DNA from: Bacteroidota bacterium
Lineage (GTDB): Bacteria; Bacteroidota; Bacteroidia; Chitinophagales; Chitinophagaceae
Reading direction: 5' to 3'
NCBI GenBank assembly: GCA_018267795.1
Contig: JAFDXS010000004.1
Location: forward strand, 1-18,591
Length of the DNA stretch: 18,591 nucleotides
The notes below the pieces were generated by a model that was given only the letters and a program-made list of their open reading frames with translations, ran no database searches and had not been told where the DNA came from. The position numbers and the translations under genes were made by a program. The stretch's first letter is position 1. Each line of letters starts with the position of its first letter. Positions 1 through 7,657 of the stretch are shown here, piece by piece.

Positions 1-1
1 T

Positions 2-844
2 CATGCAGGTTCTCCGCTCATTGTGCTTACTAAGCAGTTGCAGGATGCATTGCAGCAGCATGTTGACGAACCGGTGGAAATGGCTATGCGCTATGGCAAC
101 CCTTCTATCAAAACAGCGTACGATAATTTAGCTAAGAAATATCCCGGCCTTGAAGAGGTAATATTGATACCTATGTATCCGCACTATGCTATGTCCAGTT
201 ATGAGACTGCTGTGGTAGATGCACAGGATACACATAAGAAAGGCAAATATCCTTTCAGGCTGACGTTCATCAAGCCATATTACAACGAAGAGTCTTATAT
301 AGATGCCCTGGCAGAAAGCATTAAGCCTTATCTGCAACAGGATTACGATCAGATATTATTCAGTTATCACAATATTCCTGAGAGGCACATCACTAAAGCT
401 GATGTCACTACGTCGCATTGCTACAAGGTGGAGAACTGCTGCGAGGTTGCTTCTCCCGCGCATAAGCAGTGCTATCGCCATCAGTGCATTACCACTACGT
501 ATCTCGTCGCAGCACAGCTGGGCATACCTAAGGACAAATTTGCTATATCCTTCCAGTCGAGGCTCGGTAGTGAAGAGTGGATGAAGCCCTATACCGTATT
601 GCGCTTACCTGCTTTGCCACAGGAGGGTGTTAAGAAGCTGCTTGTAGTGTGTCCTTCTTTTGTAAGCGATTGCCTCGAAACGCTTGAAGAGATTGCTATG
701 CAAGGCAAAGAGTCCTTTATGGAGGCGGGTGGCGAGTCTTTCACTTTAATTCCTTGCCTCAATACGCACCCATTATGGGTAAAGGCTATAGCTGGTTGGG
801 TTCAGGGGCTTAAAGCAGGCAATAAAGAAATGATCTTACAATAA
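2..844 (+). CDS. hemH: Ferrochelatase, 5' end cut by the window
   Basis: Ferrochelatase inserts ferrous iron into a porphyrin in the last steps of heme synthesis. The frame is open back to position 2 and begins HAGSPLIVLTKQLQ, matching the GSPL segment near the N-terminus of the family, so the true start lies outside the window and the GTG at 23 is internal. The visible part is 280 residues, out of roughly 330 usual for the family. Family motifs are clear: FSYHNIPERHI carrying the catalytic histidine, FQSRLGSEEWMKPYT, and CPSFVSDCLETLEEI near the C-terminus. A cysteine-rich segment (HCYKVENCCEV, then KQCYRHQC) lies between the first two, as in other Bacteroidota ferrochelatases. The stop codon is 23 nt upstream of hemJ, another heme-pathway gene, which supports co-transcription. 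Identification is very secure. Confidence 0.95.
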   Translation, partial: HAGSPLIVLTKQLQDALQQHVDEPVEMAMRYGNPSIKTAYDNLAKKYPGLEEVILIPMYPHYAMSSYETAVVDAQDTHKKGKYPFRLTFIKPYYNEESYIDALAESIKPYLQQDYDQILFSYHNIPERHITKADVTTSHCYKVENCCEVASPAHKQCYRHQCITTTYLVAAQLGIPKDKFAISFQSRLGSEEWMKPYTVLRLPALPQEGVKKLLVVCPSFVSDCLETLEEIAMQGKESFMEAGGESFTLIPCLNTHPLWVKAIAGWVQGLKAGNKEMILQ

Positions 845-867
845 ATTTCCGCACACCCATAGGCACT

Positions 868-1398
868 ATGAATTACATAAAGGCACTGCACATTATTTTT
901 ATTGTCACCTGGTTCAGCGGTATGTTCTATATCGTTCGCCTGTTCATTTACAATACCGAGGCTAATGAAAAGCCCGAGCCTGAACGCAGCATTTTGCAAC
1001 AGCAGTTCGGTATTATGATAAAGCGCCTTTGGCTGGGTATCACTTTCCCTTCTGCTATACTCACGCTTATTTTTGGCCCGCTTACATGGTATATGCTTTA
1101 TCGTTTTGCATTGCCTTCATGGCTGGCGGTTAAGCTTTGTTTTGTTGTGGGTTTATACGCTTATTTCTTCACCCTCCACGCCATTTACAAGCAGCAGTCA
1201 AAAGGTATCTTCAAATACAGTTCTCAAAAACTGCGCATTTGGAATGAAGTAGCAACTATTTTTCTTGTCATCATTGTTATGCTTGCCGTAGTGCAGCAGG
1301 CTATTAGCTGGCTATGGGGCTTGTTGGGCCTTGTACTATTCGTCATATTATTGATGAGCGCTATTAAGGTGTATAAGCTTACACGAATAAAAAAATAA
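868..1398 (+). CDS. hemJ: Protoporphyrinogen IX oxidase HemJ (CopD/UPF0093 family membrane protein)
   Basis: HemJ is an integral membrane protein that oxidises protoporphyrinogen IX to protoporphyrin IX, the step just before ferrochelatase. The 176-residue product begins MNYIKALHIIFIVTWFSGMFY and has four to five hydrophobic segments (about residues 5-25, 55-80, 84-106, 127-147 and 150-166). His8 and Lys89 match the histidine and lysine reported as essential in the cyanobacterial family member, and the KLRIWNEVATIFLV segment near residue 121 is typical. The length is somewhat over the core of the family, with a short basic C-terminal tail. It follows hemH with a 23-nt gap and no obvious terminator between them, so the two are probably one transcript. 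No Shine-Dalgarno site is visible, as is usual in Bacteroidota. Confidence 0.9.
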   Translation: MNYIKALHIIFIVTWFSGMFYIVRLFIYNTEANEKPEPERSILQQQFGIMIKRLWLGITFPSAILTLIFGPLTWYMLYRFALPSWLAVKLCFVVGLYAYFFTLHAIYKQQSKGIFKYSSQKLRIWNEVATIFLVIIVMLAVVQQAISWLWGLLGLVLFVILLMSAIKVYKLTRIKK

Positions 1399-1708
1399 TC
1401 TAATAGATTTATTTTGTAATTAGTGTTGATTTACACACATTTAATAATTAACTTTTTTAATTGTTTGTGTAATTATTTCCACAAACAACTAAACATTCCT
1501 GTTGATAGCAATAGTTATCGTCAATTTATTTTCATTTAATGCGTATGCATTATTTATTGTTAGCATTTGTATGTAAATGATAATGTATGTGTTGTCTGTT
1601 GTTAAATTAATTTTAACAATAAATGACTTCCTTATTACATGCAAACAGGCTGACATAATTATATGTGCTTGGTTTTTGCAACATGTATTGCAATAAAATG
1701 ATTAGGCG
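1399..1708. other. AT-rich gene-free stretch with small dyads
   Basis: These 310 bases hold no credible gene. They are strikingly AT-rich compared with the flanking heme genes. Three dyads are visible. TTGTTTGTG at 1461-1469 pairs with CACAAACAA at 1480-1488. TTGTTAAA at 1599-1606 pairs with TTTAACAA at 1612-1619. Two copies of the self-complementary TTGCAA lie at 1676-1681 and 1688-1693, just before the next gene. None is followed by a T-run, so none is a convincing intrinsic terminator. They may be operators or chance structures in AT-rich DNA. Confidence 0.4.
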
Positions 1709-2026
1709 ATGTACAAGTTTCAGATAGCACAGGAAAAAGATGGAGGGTGGCGGTTTGAACTTGATGGTATAACCCTATTAATTGATGGTTTTTTCATTAA
1801 GGACGACAAGCATTGGATAACAAACCCAAAAAAGGCAATAGCATTTTTTTATATAGCAAGCAATCTTTATGGCGTGCTCAACGATATAAGAACATATACA
1901 ACTGCAGAAGAATTATTTGATAGTATGCACGAGCAATATTTAATTTTAAAAGGTTCCCGGGCTAACATATCAATGAATCAGCAACAGAATATGCAGCAGG
2001 AAAATAAGAGCAAAAGAACAGCATAA
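1709..2026 (+). CDS. Hypothetical protein, 105 residues
   Basis: I do not recognise this family. The product begins MYKFQIAQEKDGGWRFELDG, contains no signal peptide or membrane segment, and looks like a small cytoplasmic alpha/beta domain (about residues 1-80) followed by a polar, Gln/Asn-rich tail (NQQQNMQQENKSK). The start was taken at the first ATG in frame; a TTGCAA dyad lies 15-33 nt upstream. Its codons are much more AT-rich than those of hemJ and the DinB-type gene on either side, and it sits alone behind a 310-nt gap, which suggests an acquired or fast-evolving gene. The coherent amino-acid composition and the lack of any competing gene support it being real. Confidence 0.6.
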   Translation: MYKFQIAQEKDGGWRFELDGITLLIDGFFIKDDKHWITNPKKAIAFFYIASNLYGVLNDIRTYTTAEELFDSMHEQYLILKGSRANISMNQQQNMQQENKSKRTA

Positions 2027-2104
2027 CTCATCGTAATAAGTCTGTTATAGATTTTCTTTTCATTTACATAGTTTTTAAGGAATGCCTGGTATAGATAATA
2101 TTGG

Positions 2105-2112
2105 CACTTTTG
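2105..2112 (+). promoter_or_regulatory. Possible -7 box for the DinB-like gene
   Basis: CACTTTTG matches the Bacteroidota -7 consensus TAnnTTTG at five of six defined positions. It would give a leader of about 10 nt before the ATG at 2129. No good -33 TTG is visible at the usual distance. Confidence 0.35.
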
Positions 2113-2128
2113 TAGTCAAATATTATCT

Positions 2129-2674
2129 ATGCTCATTACTCTCCCCACTCCCGATCAGGATTTCGGTTTTTATAATGGCTATATCCAAAAGGCTGGTACC
2201 GATGATTTAGTTTCATCTCTTGAGAAGAACCTGCAACAATTAAAGGATCTTGTAAGTCCGCTTACTGAGGAACAATTGCAGTTCCGCTACGCGCCGGACA
2301 AGTGGAGTATCAAGGAAATATTGGTACACCTTGTAGATTCCGAAAGAACTTTCAATTACCGTATTATGCGTGCCTCACGCGGCGATCAGGGTGTGATTCC
2401 TGCCTTTAATATTACTGAGTTCGTTTTGAATTCACACGCTTCGGAAAAAAGTGTCAAAAATATTATGTCCGAATTTGAATTGCTGCGCCATGCCACAATA
2501 CTGATGTTCGAAGAGATGCATCCTTCTATGCTGGAGAAGGTAAGTCCGTCCCGCGATATCATGGTTTCTGTCCGTGGATTTGGCTTTGCAATGGTTGGCC
2601 ATGTTAACCATCATTCCCAAATAATAAAGGAACGCTATTTCACAGCTTTTGCAGAAGAAAGGAGCCTTGCTTAA
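2129..2674 (+). CDS. DinB-superfamily (YfiT-like) metal-dependent protein
   Basis: The protein has the DinB/YfiT four-helix-bundle pattern. A PDKWSIKEILVHLVDSE segment supplies a first histidine (His67) next to an acidic pair, a basic NYRIMRASRG segment follows, and a C-terminal GHVNHHSQIIKERY motif supplies His158 and His161/162. Together these make the usual three-histidine metal site. The family includes thiol-dependent transferases and hydrolases using bacillithiol, mycothiol or glutathione, but the substrate here cannot be told. Length (181 residues) is normal and there is no signal peptide, so it is cytoplasmic. It is monocistronic, with its stop converging on the gene at 2682 with only 7 nt between. 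Family assignment is firm; specific function is unknown. Confidence 0.85.
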   Translation: MLITLPTPDQDFGFYNGYIQKAGTDDLVSSLEKNLQQLKDLVSPLTEEQLQFRYAPDKWSIKEILVHLVDSERTFNYRIMRASRGDQGVIPAFNITEFVLNSHASEKSVKNIMSEFELLRHATILMFEEMHPSMLEKVSPSRDIMVSVRGFGFAMVGHVNHHSQIIKERYFTAFAEERSLA

Positions 2675-2681
2675 TTAGTTC

Positions 2682-3383
2682 CTAACGGGAGTTTCTGCTT
2701 GGAGAATAGCGATGGCGGTATCGGTACACTGTGCTACGTATGTAGCTATACAAGTTATATTCGTCCATAGTACGCACCATTTGGTAGGTAGGTCTGAATC
2801 TTCTTATGTAAGCCTGCAAGCTGTCACCGCTTAACCCCGTAAGGTTAGTAATTATTTTAGGGTTGAATTTGTAATCTATATACTTCTGCTGTTCGGTCAC
2901 GTCAAAATCTTTTTGGAAGGCCCATATTTCACGGCTATGCTTGCTCATCGCATCAAAAGGATGCTCTATCTTGTTTACCGTGCTCATTTTAGGATAGTTC
3001 AGCTCCTTTGCATATAGTTCATGTGTCCGGAAGCTATCAGTTTTCCAGTCATTTGCTGCGTATAATTGCTGCACTTCAGGATTGCCTTTCTCCAGTATTA
3101 TCTTAAAGTAAGATGGGATATAGCTCTGTGGAATACGCACCCTGGCGGTCTTATACCCATCTTTCTTAAATTCCAGCAATTCCTCCTTATTCCCGGCGAT
3201 TAAAAATTTACCCGCAGTATCAGTAGCTGCCTTGCTGTTATTGAAGATGTTTTCGATGCGCACACCTGTTAGTCCTTGGCGGCTGTCCATGTCCAATACT
3301 TCGCCCTGTATAGTCTGTGAAAAAGCTGCAGCGCTCAGCATGCAGATAGAAATAGTATAAAGCAGGAATGTCCGTATGGGCAT
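2682..3383 (-). CDS. Secreted carboxypeptidase-regulatory-like domain protein
   Basis: The product starts with a signal peptide (MPIRTFLLYTISICMLSAAAFSQ, cleavage likely after AFS). An N-terminal beta-sandwich of the carboxypeptidase-regulatory-like type follows (about residues 24-98): TIQGEVLDMDSRQGLTGVRI, then the DTAGKFLI turn and the KKDGYKTARV strand. Such domains occur widely in Bacteroidota envelope proteins. The remaining 130 residues are rich in aromatic and basic residues, ending YRYRHRYSPSRNSR, and match nothing I recognise. It lies divergent from pyrD and converges with the DinB-like gene. A periplasmic or outer-membrane-associated location is likely. Its role is unknown. Confidence 0.8.
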   Translation of the reverse strand: MPIRTFLLYTISICMLSAAAFSQTIQGEVLDMDSRQGLTGVRIENIFNNSKAATDTAGKFLIAGNKEELLEFKKDGYKTARVRIPQSYIPSYFKIILEKGNPEVQQLYAANDWKTDSFRTHELYAKELNYPKMSTVNKIEHPFDAMSKHSREIWAFQKDFDVTEQQKYIDYKFNPKIITNLTGLSGDSLQAYIRRFRPTYQMVRTMDEYNLYSYIRSTVYRYRHRYSPSRNSR

Positions 3384-3456
3384 AATGGGGCTAAATTACT
3401 GCATAGCTTTTTGGTTTGCGCAGTTATTTTGTTAAAAACTTAATAAGATGCTGCCG

Positions 3457-3464
3457 TATCTTTG
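3457..3464 (+). promoter_or_regulatory. -7 promoter box of pyrD
   Basis: TATCTTTG is a perfect TAnnTTTG box. By the Bacteroidota convention (last G at -7) transcription would start at about 3471, exactly the A of the pyrD ATG, predicting a leaderless mRNA. A TTTTG at 3427-3431 could be the -33 element, though the 25-nt gap is longer than usual. Confidence 0.65.
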
Positions 3465-3470
3465 CGCCGC

Positions 3471-4496
3471 ATGTACGGTATCATTCGCAAGATTCTTTTT
3501 AGCATTCAGCCGGAAGAGGTGCATCACCTCGTTATGAAGTGGCTCAACAGGGCTTATTCTGTAGGCGTCTCAAGGCAATTACTGAAAAAGCAATTCGTGG
3601 TAAAGCACTCCTCACTCGAGCGAACGCTATGGGGCATCACATTTCCTAATCCTGTAGGCCTTGCTGCTGGTTTCGATAAGGATGCTAAATATAGCGATGC
3701 GCTGGCATGCCTCGGTTTCGGCTTTATAGAGATCGGTACCGTTACGCCAAGGCCTCAGCCGGGCAATCCTGCACCGCGTCTTTTCCGTCTTCCTGCCGAC
3801 CAGGCGCTGATCAACAGGATGGGCTTTAATAACGAGGGTGCTGCTGCTGCCGCTGCCAGGCTCAGAAAAAGAAAAGAAAAAATTGTAATAGGTGGCAATA
3901 TTGGCAAGAATAAGGACACCGCTAACGAAGATGCAGTAAAGGATTATGAAGCTTCTTTTCGTGCTTTATACGACGTGGTGGACTATTTTGTGGTGAACGT
4001 AAGCAGCCCCAATACCCCAGGCCTTCGTGCCCTGCAGGACAAGGAGCCGCTCATGCATATCCTTAATAGTCTGCAGGTACTCAACAAGCAATTAGGCACC
4101 GGCAAGCCAATTCTTCTCAAGATAGCTCCTGATCTTACAGATGATCAGCTGAACGATATTATTGATATAGTAAACACTACAGGCATACAAGGCATTGTTG
4201 CCACAAACACTACCATAGATCGTAGCGGGCTGAAAACACCAAAAGACGAAGTGGAAAAGTTAGGTGCTGGCGGACTAAGTGGTAAACCTGTAAGGCAACG
4301 CGCTACGGAGGTAATAAGTTATATACATAAACACAGCAATGGCAAAATACCTATTATAGCAGTAGGAGGTATATTCACTGCTGCCGATGCGCGCGAAAAG
4401 CTGGATGCTGGTGCGTCACTGGTGCAGGTATACACAGGATTTATTTATGAGGGGCCGGCTATTGCAGCTAATATCTGCAAAGGGTTGCTATCGTAG
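3471..4496 (+). CDS. pyrD: Dihydroorotate dehydrogenase (quinone), class 2
   Basis: PyrD oxidises dihydroorotate to orotate in pyrimidine synthesis and passes electrons through FMN to membrane quinone. The N-terminal MYGIIRKILFSIQPEEVHHL is the membrane-associating helix that distinguishes class 2. FMN and substrate motifs follow in order: GLAAGFDKD (63-71), NRMGFNNEG (115-123), GGNIGKNK (141-148), NVSSPNTPGLR with the catalytic serine (176-186), LLKIAPDLTDDQL (215-227), ATNTT (244-248), GGLSGKPV (267-274), AVGGIF (297-302) and VYTGFIYEGP (320-329). At 341 residues it is full length. I chose the ATG at 3471 because the in-frame TTG at 3462 lies inside the -7 box and the family starts at this methionine. 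Confidence 0.95.
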   Translation: MYGIIRKILFSIQPEEVHHLVMKWLNRAYSVGVSRQLLKKQFVVKHSSLERTLWGITFPNPVGLAAGFDKDAKYSDALACLGFGFIEIGTVTPRPQPGNPAPRLFRLPADQALINRMGFNNEGAAAAAARLRKRKEKIVIGGNIGKNKDTANEDAVKDYEASFRALYDVVDYFVVNVSSPNTPGLRALQDKEPLMHILNSLQVLNKQLGTGKPILLKIAPDLTDDQLNDIIDIVNTTGIQGIVATNTTIDRSGLKTPKDEVEKLGAGGLSGKPVRQRATEVISYIHKHSNGKIPIIAVGGIFTAADAREKLDAGASLVQVYTGFIYEGPAIAANICKGLLS

Positions 4497-4682
4497 TTAT
4501 TTTGCCTGGGCCAGTTTGCCGTGAGTTTTCCCTGCGTTATTTTTTATATGTTTTGCATTTTGTTGAAGGCTATTGCGTTTTTTTCTCACGTAGAGTATCA
4601 GGCTGCCGGATGCCAGATATGTGCGTAATCCTATACCTACTAATAAACGTGCTATCATTGCCTGGTTTTTGTTTGTGCTCAT
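4497..4682 (-). CDS. Possible small basic membrane-associated protein, 61 residues
   Basis: This short frame begins MSTNKNQAMIARLLVGIGLR, has one moderately hydrophobic stretch (about residues 9-32), then a strongly basic tail. I recognise no family. Its stop codon touches the pyrD stop codon, so the two are convergent. A TAAAATTG sequence at about 4714-4721 on this strand resembles a -7 box (one mismatch) and would give a leader of about 25 nt, which favours a real gene. A frame of similar length on the plus strand (4502-4711) overlaps it and looks less protein-like. Confidence 0.4.
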   Translation of the reverse strand: MSTNKNQAMIARLLVGIGLRTYLASGSLILYVRKKRNSLQQNAKHIKNNAGKTHGKLAQAK

Positions 4683-4796
4683 TTGTTTTCTCTGAGAGGG
4701 TGATATCGTAGCACAATTTTACCACTGCAGCACACGGCAATAAAATAAATCAGGTGGCTTAACGGGTCATTTATAATCGCTTAACAAGCTATTAGC

Positions 4797-4829
4797 AAAA
4801 AAAAAGGGGGGCTCACTTGCGGAGCCCCC
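4797..4829 (-). terminator. Intrinsic terminator of the secreted-protein gene
   Basis: Read on the minus strand, GGGGGCTC (4829-4822) pairs perfectly with GAGCCCCC (4814-4807) around a 7-nt loop and is followed directly by a run of nine T (4805-4797). It ends transcription 24 nt after the stop codon at 4853. Confidence 0.92.
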
Positions 4830-4852
4830 TGTTTTATATGAAATGCAAGCTG

Positions 4853-5695
4853 TTATTGCATAGCATAATTTCTTGTTGTGCCACCATCGCTGGCATGTTC
4901 ATGCTTTTTCATTCTTTTATAGGTAGCTTTATCTACGTCTATATATACTTTCTTTACGGCGTAGGTTGGTTCATCGCTTGCTTCCACGCGTTCCACATCC
5001 GCATCCTTTTCTGAGATCAGTGTCTTTTCTTCTACATACTTGCGCTCGTTATACGAGTTGTCAGCAGTCATCATGCTGGAGTCATAATCCTCGCAGCAGC
5101 CGCATACCTGGTGTTTATAGCGTGCATATACCTTTATTTTCATTTTTACCTCGCCATAGTGTGGTGCTACCGTGTTCATGCTCACCACGGCAGGTGCCGG
5201 CGGATTGGAATAATAAAAAGCGTTACCACAGTCATTCATAAAGTACATATCACAGCCCATATTTTCTTTCGATGCCACTTTCCAGCAGTCTATGTTTTCT
5301 CTTCCTGGTACTATCAGTATGCTATACACGTAGCTGTTGCTGCCATCGCCCAGCATGCCTATAGAGCCAAATGGCACCTGTGTTTTTGATATAGATGCTA
5401 CTGTAAAATCTGGATCATTCACACCGCTATATCCCATAGCGGTGAAAAGTCCGTTTATTTCTTTCTGATAGCGTGCGGTAGTGCCCATAGCCTTTAGTTT
5501 AGCATAGAAGTTGTCTTCGCTATTCAGATGCCGTAGCGGCGCAAATTGCGGGTCAGTGCCCAACTTTGTAATTGGCTTTGGTGTTTTGCCTGTCGGCACC
5601 ACGAATATTCTATGTTTGTCAGAGCAACTGTTTTGTTGCGCTACTGCCACAGAATAGGGCAGCACAAGTAATGAGAGTAATATTAATCGTTTCAT
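4853..5695 (-). CDS. Secreted protein of unknown function, 280 residues
   Basis: A clear Sec signal peptide (MKRLILLSLLVLPYSVAVAQ, with cleavage likely after AVA) is followed by a soluble domain I do not recognise. Visible features include scattered cysteines, among them a VCGCCEDYD cluster near residue 197, which suggests disulfides in the periplasm or outside the cell. The C-terminal third is rich in charged residues (EEKTLISEKDADVERVEASD). There is no lipobox, no C-terminal T9SS-type domain that I can identify, and no membrane segment. The gene is monocistronic with a strong terminator. A 219-nt gap with no gene separates it from the divergent TPR lipoprotein gene. Confidence 0.75.
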   Translation of the reverse strand: MKRLILLSLLVLPYSVAVAQQNSCSDKHRIFVVPTGKTPKPITKLGTDPQFAPLRHLNSEDNFYAKLKAMGTTARYQKEINGLFTAMGYSGVNDPDFTVASISKTQVPFGSIGMLGDGSNSYVYSILIVPGRENIDCWKVASKENMGCDMYFMNDCGNAFYYSNPPAPAVVSMNTVAPHYGEVKMKIKVYARYKHQVCGCCEDYDSSMMTADNSYNERKYVEEKTLISEKDADVERVEASDEPTYAVKKVYIDVDKATYKRMKKHEHASDGGTTRNYAMQ

Positions 5696-5902
5696 ACAAA
5701 GAGGTTTGTGTTTTTAAAAATCATCTTTCGAATTACATTCCAAAAACACTCATAATAAAAACATGCCATTTACCAGCTTTGCCCGCAATAAATACAATGA
5801 TAATCCGAAGCCTAAATAATAAATATCCTATATGTATCAGTAAAACAGTTGTTTATGGTATCTATATAGCAAATCTTGCAGTAACATATCCCGGTTTTAA
5901 AT

Positions 5903-5910
5903 TAAGTTTG
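5903..5910 (+). promoter_or_regulatory. -7 promoter box of the TPR lipoprotein gene
   Basis: TAAGTTTG is a perfect TAnnTTTG box and ends 4 nt before the ATG at 5915. The predicted start of transcription falls within or at the start codon, again suggesting a leaderless or nearly leaderless mRNA. A TTG at 5876-5878 could be the -33 element with a 24-nt spacer. Confidence 0.55.
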
Positions 5911-5914
5911 CGGC

Positions 5915-6928
5915 ATGAAAAGCGCATGGATAAAGTTTCTGCCCCTCGTGCTGGGTATATTTCTTGTTCTTTCCTGTAAAAACAAAAATGGTTCTGCCGG
6001 CTCGCAAAACGAATTGTTTCAGCGGCCTGAATTAAAAGATATTACAGATAAGATAAACGACCACCCCAGGGACGCAAAGCTCTATTTTCAGCGGGGCAAT
6101 ATCCTGCATCGCCTGCAACTGGATTCTTTATCCCTTGCCGATTATCAAAAAGCAGTATCCCTCGATTCTTCCAAGGCCGAATATTTCAGCGCGATAGGCA
6201 ATCTTTTATTCGATCATAAGGATGTCACTGGTTCTGTAAAATGGCTTAAGAAAGCGATTGCACTCAATCCTCAGGATCCCGTTGCACATCTTAAGATTGC
6301 AAAGCTCTTCGTTATCATACAGGACTATCCTTCAGCCTTCAGCGAAATCAATACCGTACTGCGCCAGGATGTGTATAATCCAGAAGCTTATTTCCTCAAG
6401 GGTTTCATCTACCGCGATCTTAAAGACACTACCAAGGCCATCTCCAGCTTCCAGACAGCCGTAGATGTTGATCCTAAATACAGGGATGCTATGCTCGAGC
6501 TAGGCCAGATGTACAGCGCAAAGAAAAATCCGCTTGCACTAAAATATTTCGACAACGCCTTTAAACTCGATACTACAGATGTAATGCCGCTCTATGCAAA
6601 GGGCATGTTTTACCAAAACCAGAATGACTACGAAAAAGCCAAGCTGGGTTATAAGGAATGCATCATGCACAATACCCAGTATGCTGCGGCTTACTTTAGC
6701 ACCGGCTGGATACTGCTGCAGCAGGACTCCCTCGATAAGGCATGGCGCCAATTCGACCTCGTAACAAAAATAGAGCCCAACAATGCAGATGCTTATTACA
6801 ACCGCGGCCTTTGCAGCGAGCTGATGAATAAAAAACAAGACGCCCTTAACGACTATAAGCAGGCTGTAGTATTCGATTCTTCTTACACCGAGGCAAGAGC
6901 CGCTATAAAAAGATTAGGCGCCCAATAG
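5915..6928 (+). CDS. TPR-repeat lipoprotein
   Basis: The N-terminus is a lipoprotein signal (MKSAWIKFLPLVLGIFLVLSC) with Cys21 as the lipidated residue, so the protein is anchored in the envelope. From about residue 50 to the end there are about eight tandem tetratricopeptide repeats, seen as recurring patterns such as AKLYFQRGNILHRLQ, AEYFSAIGNLLFDHKD, PEAYFLKGFIYRDLKD, AAAYFSTGWILLQQD and ADAYYNRGLCSELMNK. Each is followed by an A..F/Y..A helix and an acidic or proline turn. TPR arrays are protein-binding scaffolds; the partner is not revealed. The gene lies 34 nt upstream of rpe on the same strand, so read-through is possible. Confidence 0.87.
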   Translation: MKSAWIKFLPLVLGIFLVLSCKNKNGSAGSQNELFQRPELKDITDKINDHPRDAKLYFQRGNILHRLQLDSLSLADYQKAVSLDSSKAEYFSAIGNLLFDHKDVTGSVKWLKKAIALNPQDPVAHLKIAKLFVIIQDYPSAFSEINTVLRQDVYNPEAYFLKGFIYRDLKDTTKAISSFQTAVDVDPKYRDAMLELGQMYSAKKNPLALKYFDNAFKLDTTDVMPLYAKGMFYQNQNDYEKAKLGYKECIMHNTQYAAAYFSTGWILLQQDSLDKAWRQFDLVTKIEPNNADAYYNRGLCSELMNKKQDALNDYKQAVVFDSSYTEARAAIKRLGAQ

Positions 6929-6962
6929 CAATAAATAATAAATTGTATTTAATTTAAGTTCG

Positions 6963-7631
6963 ATGACAAAACATAATTCCCCGATAATTGCTCCTTCCAT
7001 GCTTTCAGCCGATTTCCTGAACCTGGAAAGAGATATAGAAATGGTAAACAAAAGCAGTGCAGACTGGTTTCACCTTGACGTTATGGACGGTCGCTTTGTT
7101 CCCAACATTAGCTACGGCATGTCCATCATAGCCACCATGAAGAAAAAGGCCATGAAGACATTCGATGTGCACCTCATGATACTGGAGCCTGAAAAATATT
7201 TCGAAGACTTCGCAAAAGCAGGCGCCGATATATTAACCATACATTACGAGGCCTCTCCGCATCTGCACCGCAGCCTGCAGGCTATTAAAGCTTTAGGTAT
7301 GAAGGCAGGCGTAGCGCTCAATCCGCACACACCCGTATCTGTACTTAAAGATATCATCAACGATATAGACCTCGTATTGATCATGAGCGTAAACCCCGGC
7401 TTCGGCGGTCAAAAGTTCATCGAGCGCACTTACCACAAGGTAAAAGAGCTTAAGGCCATGATAAAGGAACATAATGCCGATACGCTTATCGAAGTAGATG
7501 GTGGTGTTACCCTCGCTAATGCACAAGCTATCATTAATGCTGGTGCCGATGCGCTGGTAGCAGGAAATACCGTATTTTCATCTCCTGACCCAATGGATAC
7601 TATTGAGAAATTAAAGGGGCTTGAAAAATAA
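6963..7631 (+). CDS. rpe: Ribulose-phosphate 3-epimerase
   Basis: Rpe interconverts ribulose 5-phosphate and xylulose 5-phosphate in the pentose phosphate pathway. The 222-residue TIM barrel is complete. IAPSMLSADF opens the barrel, HLDVMDGRFVPNISYG (37-52) provides metal ligand His37 and catalytic Asp39, DVHLM provides His70, SVNPGFGGQKF (142-152) is the flexible phosphate loop, EVDGGV provides the second catalytic Asp179, and ADALVAGNTVF binds phosphate. The ATG at 6963 is directly preceded by TAAGTTCG, a near match to a -7 box, so the gene may have its own promoter as well as read-through from the TPR gene. It precedes the TonB-dependent receptor gene by 26 nt. Confidence 0.96.
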   Translation: MTKHNSPIIAPSMLSADFLNLERDIEMVNKSSADWFHLDVMDGRFVPNISYGMSIIATMKKKAMKTFDVHLMILEPEKYFEDFAKAGADILTIHYEASPHLHRSLQAIKALGMKAGVALNPHTPVSVLKDIINDIDLVLIMSVNPGFGGQKFIERTYHKVKELKAMIKEHNADTLIEVDGGVTLANAQAIINAGADALVAGNTVFSSPDPMDTIEKLKGLEK

Positions 7632-7657
7632 ATATCACTAATCCACGTTTTTGAGGT

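Noticed and set aside
1461..1488. Possible terminator of hemJ
   Set aside because: The hairpin has 9-bp arms but a 10-nt loop and no T-run on either strand.
4502..4711. 69-codon plus-strand frame after pyrD
   Set aside because: Composition looks random and it overlaps a slightly better minus-strand candidate.
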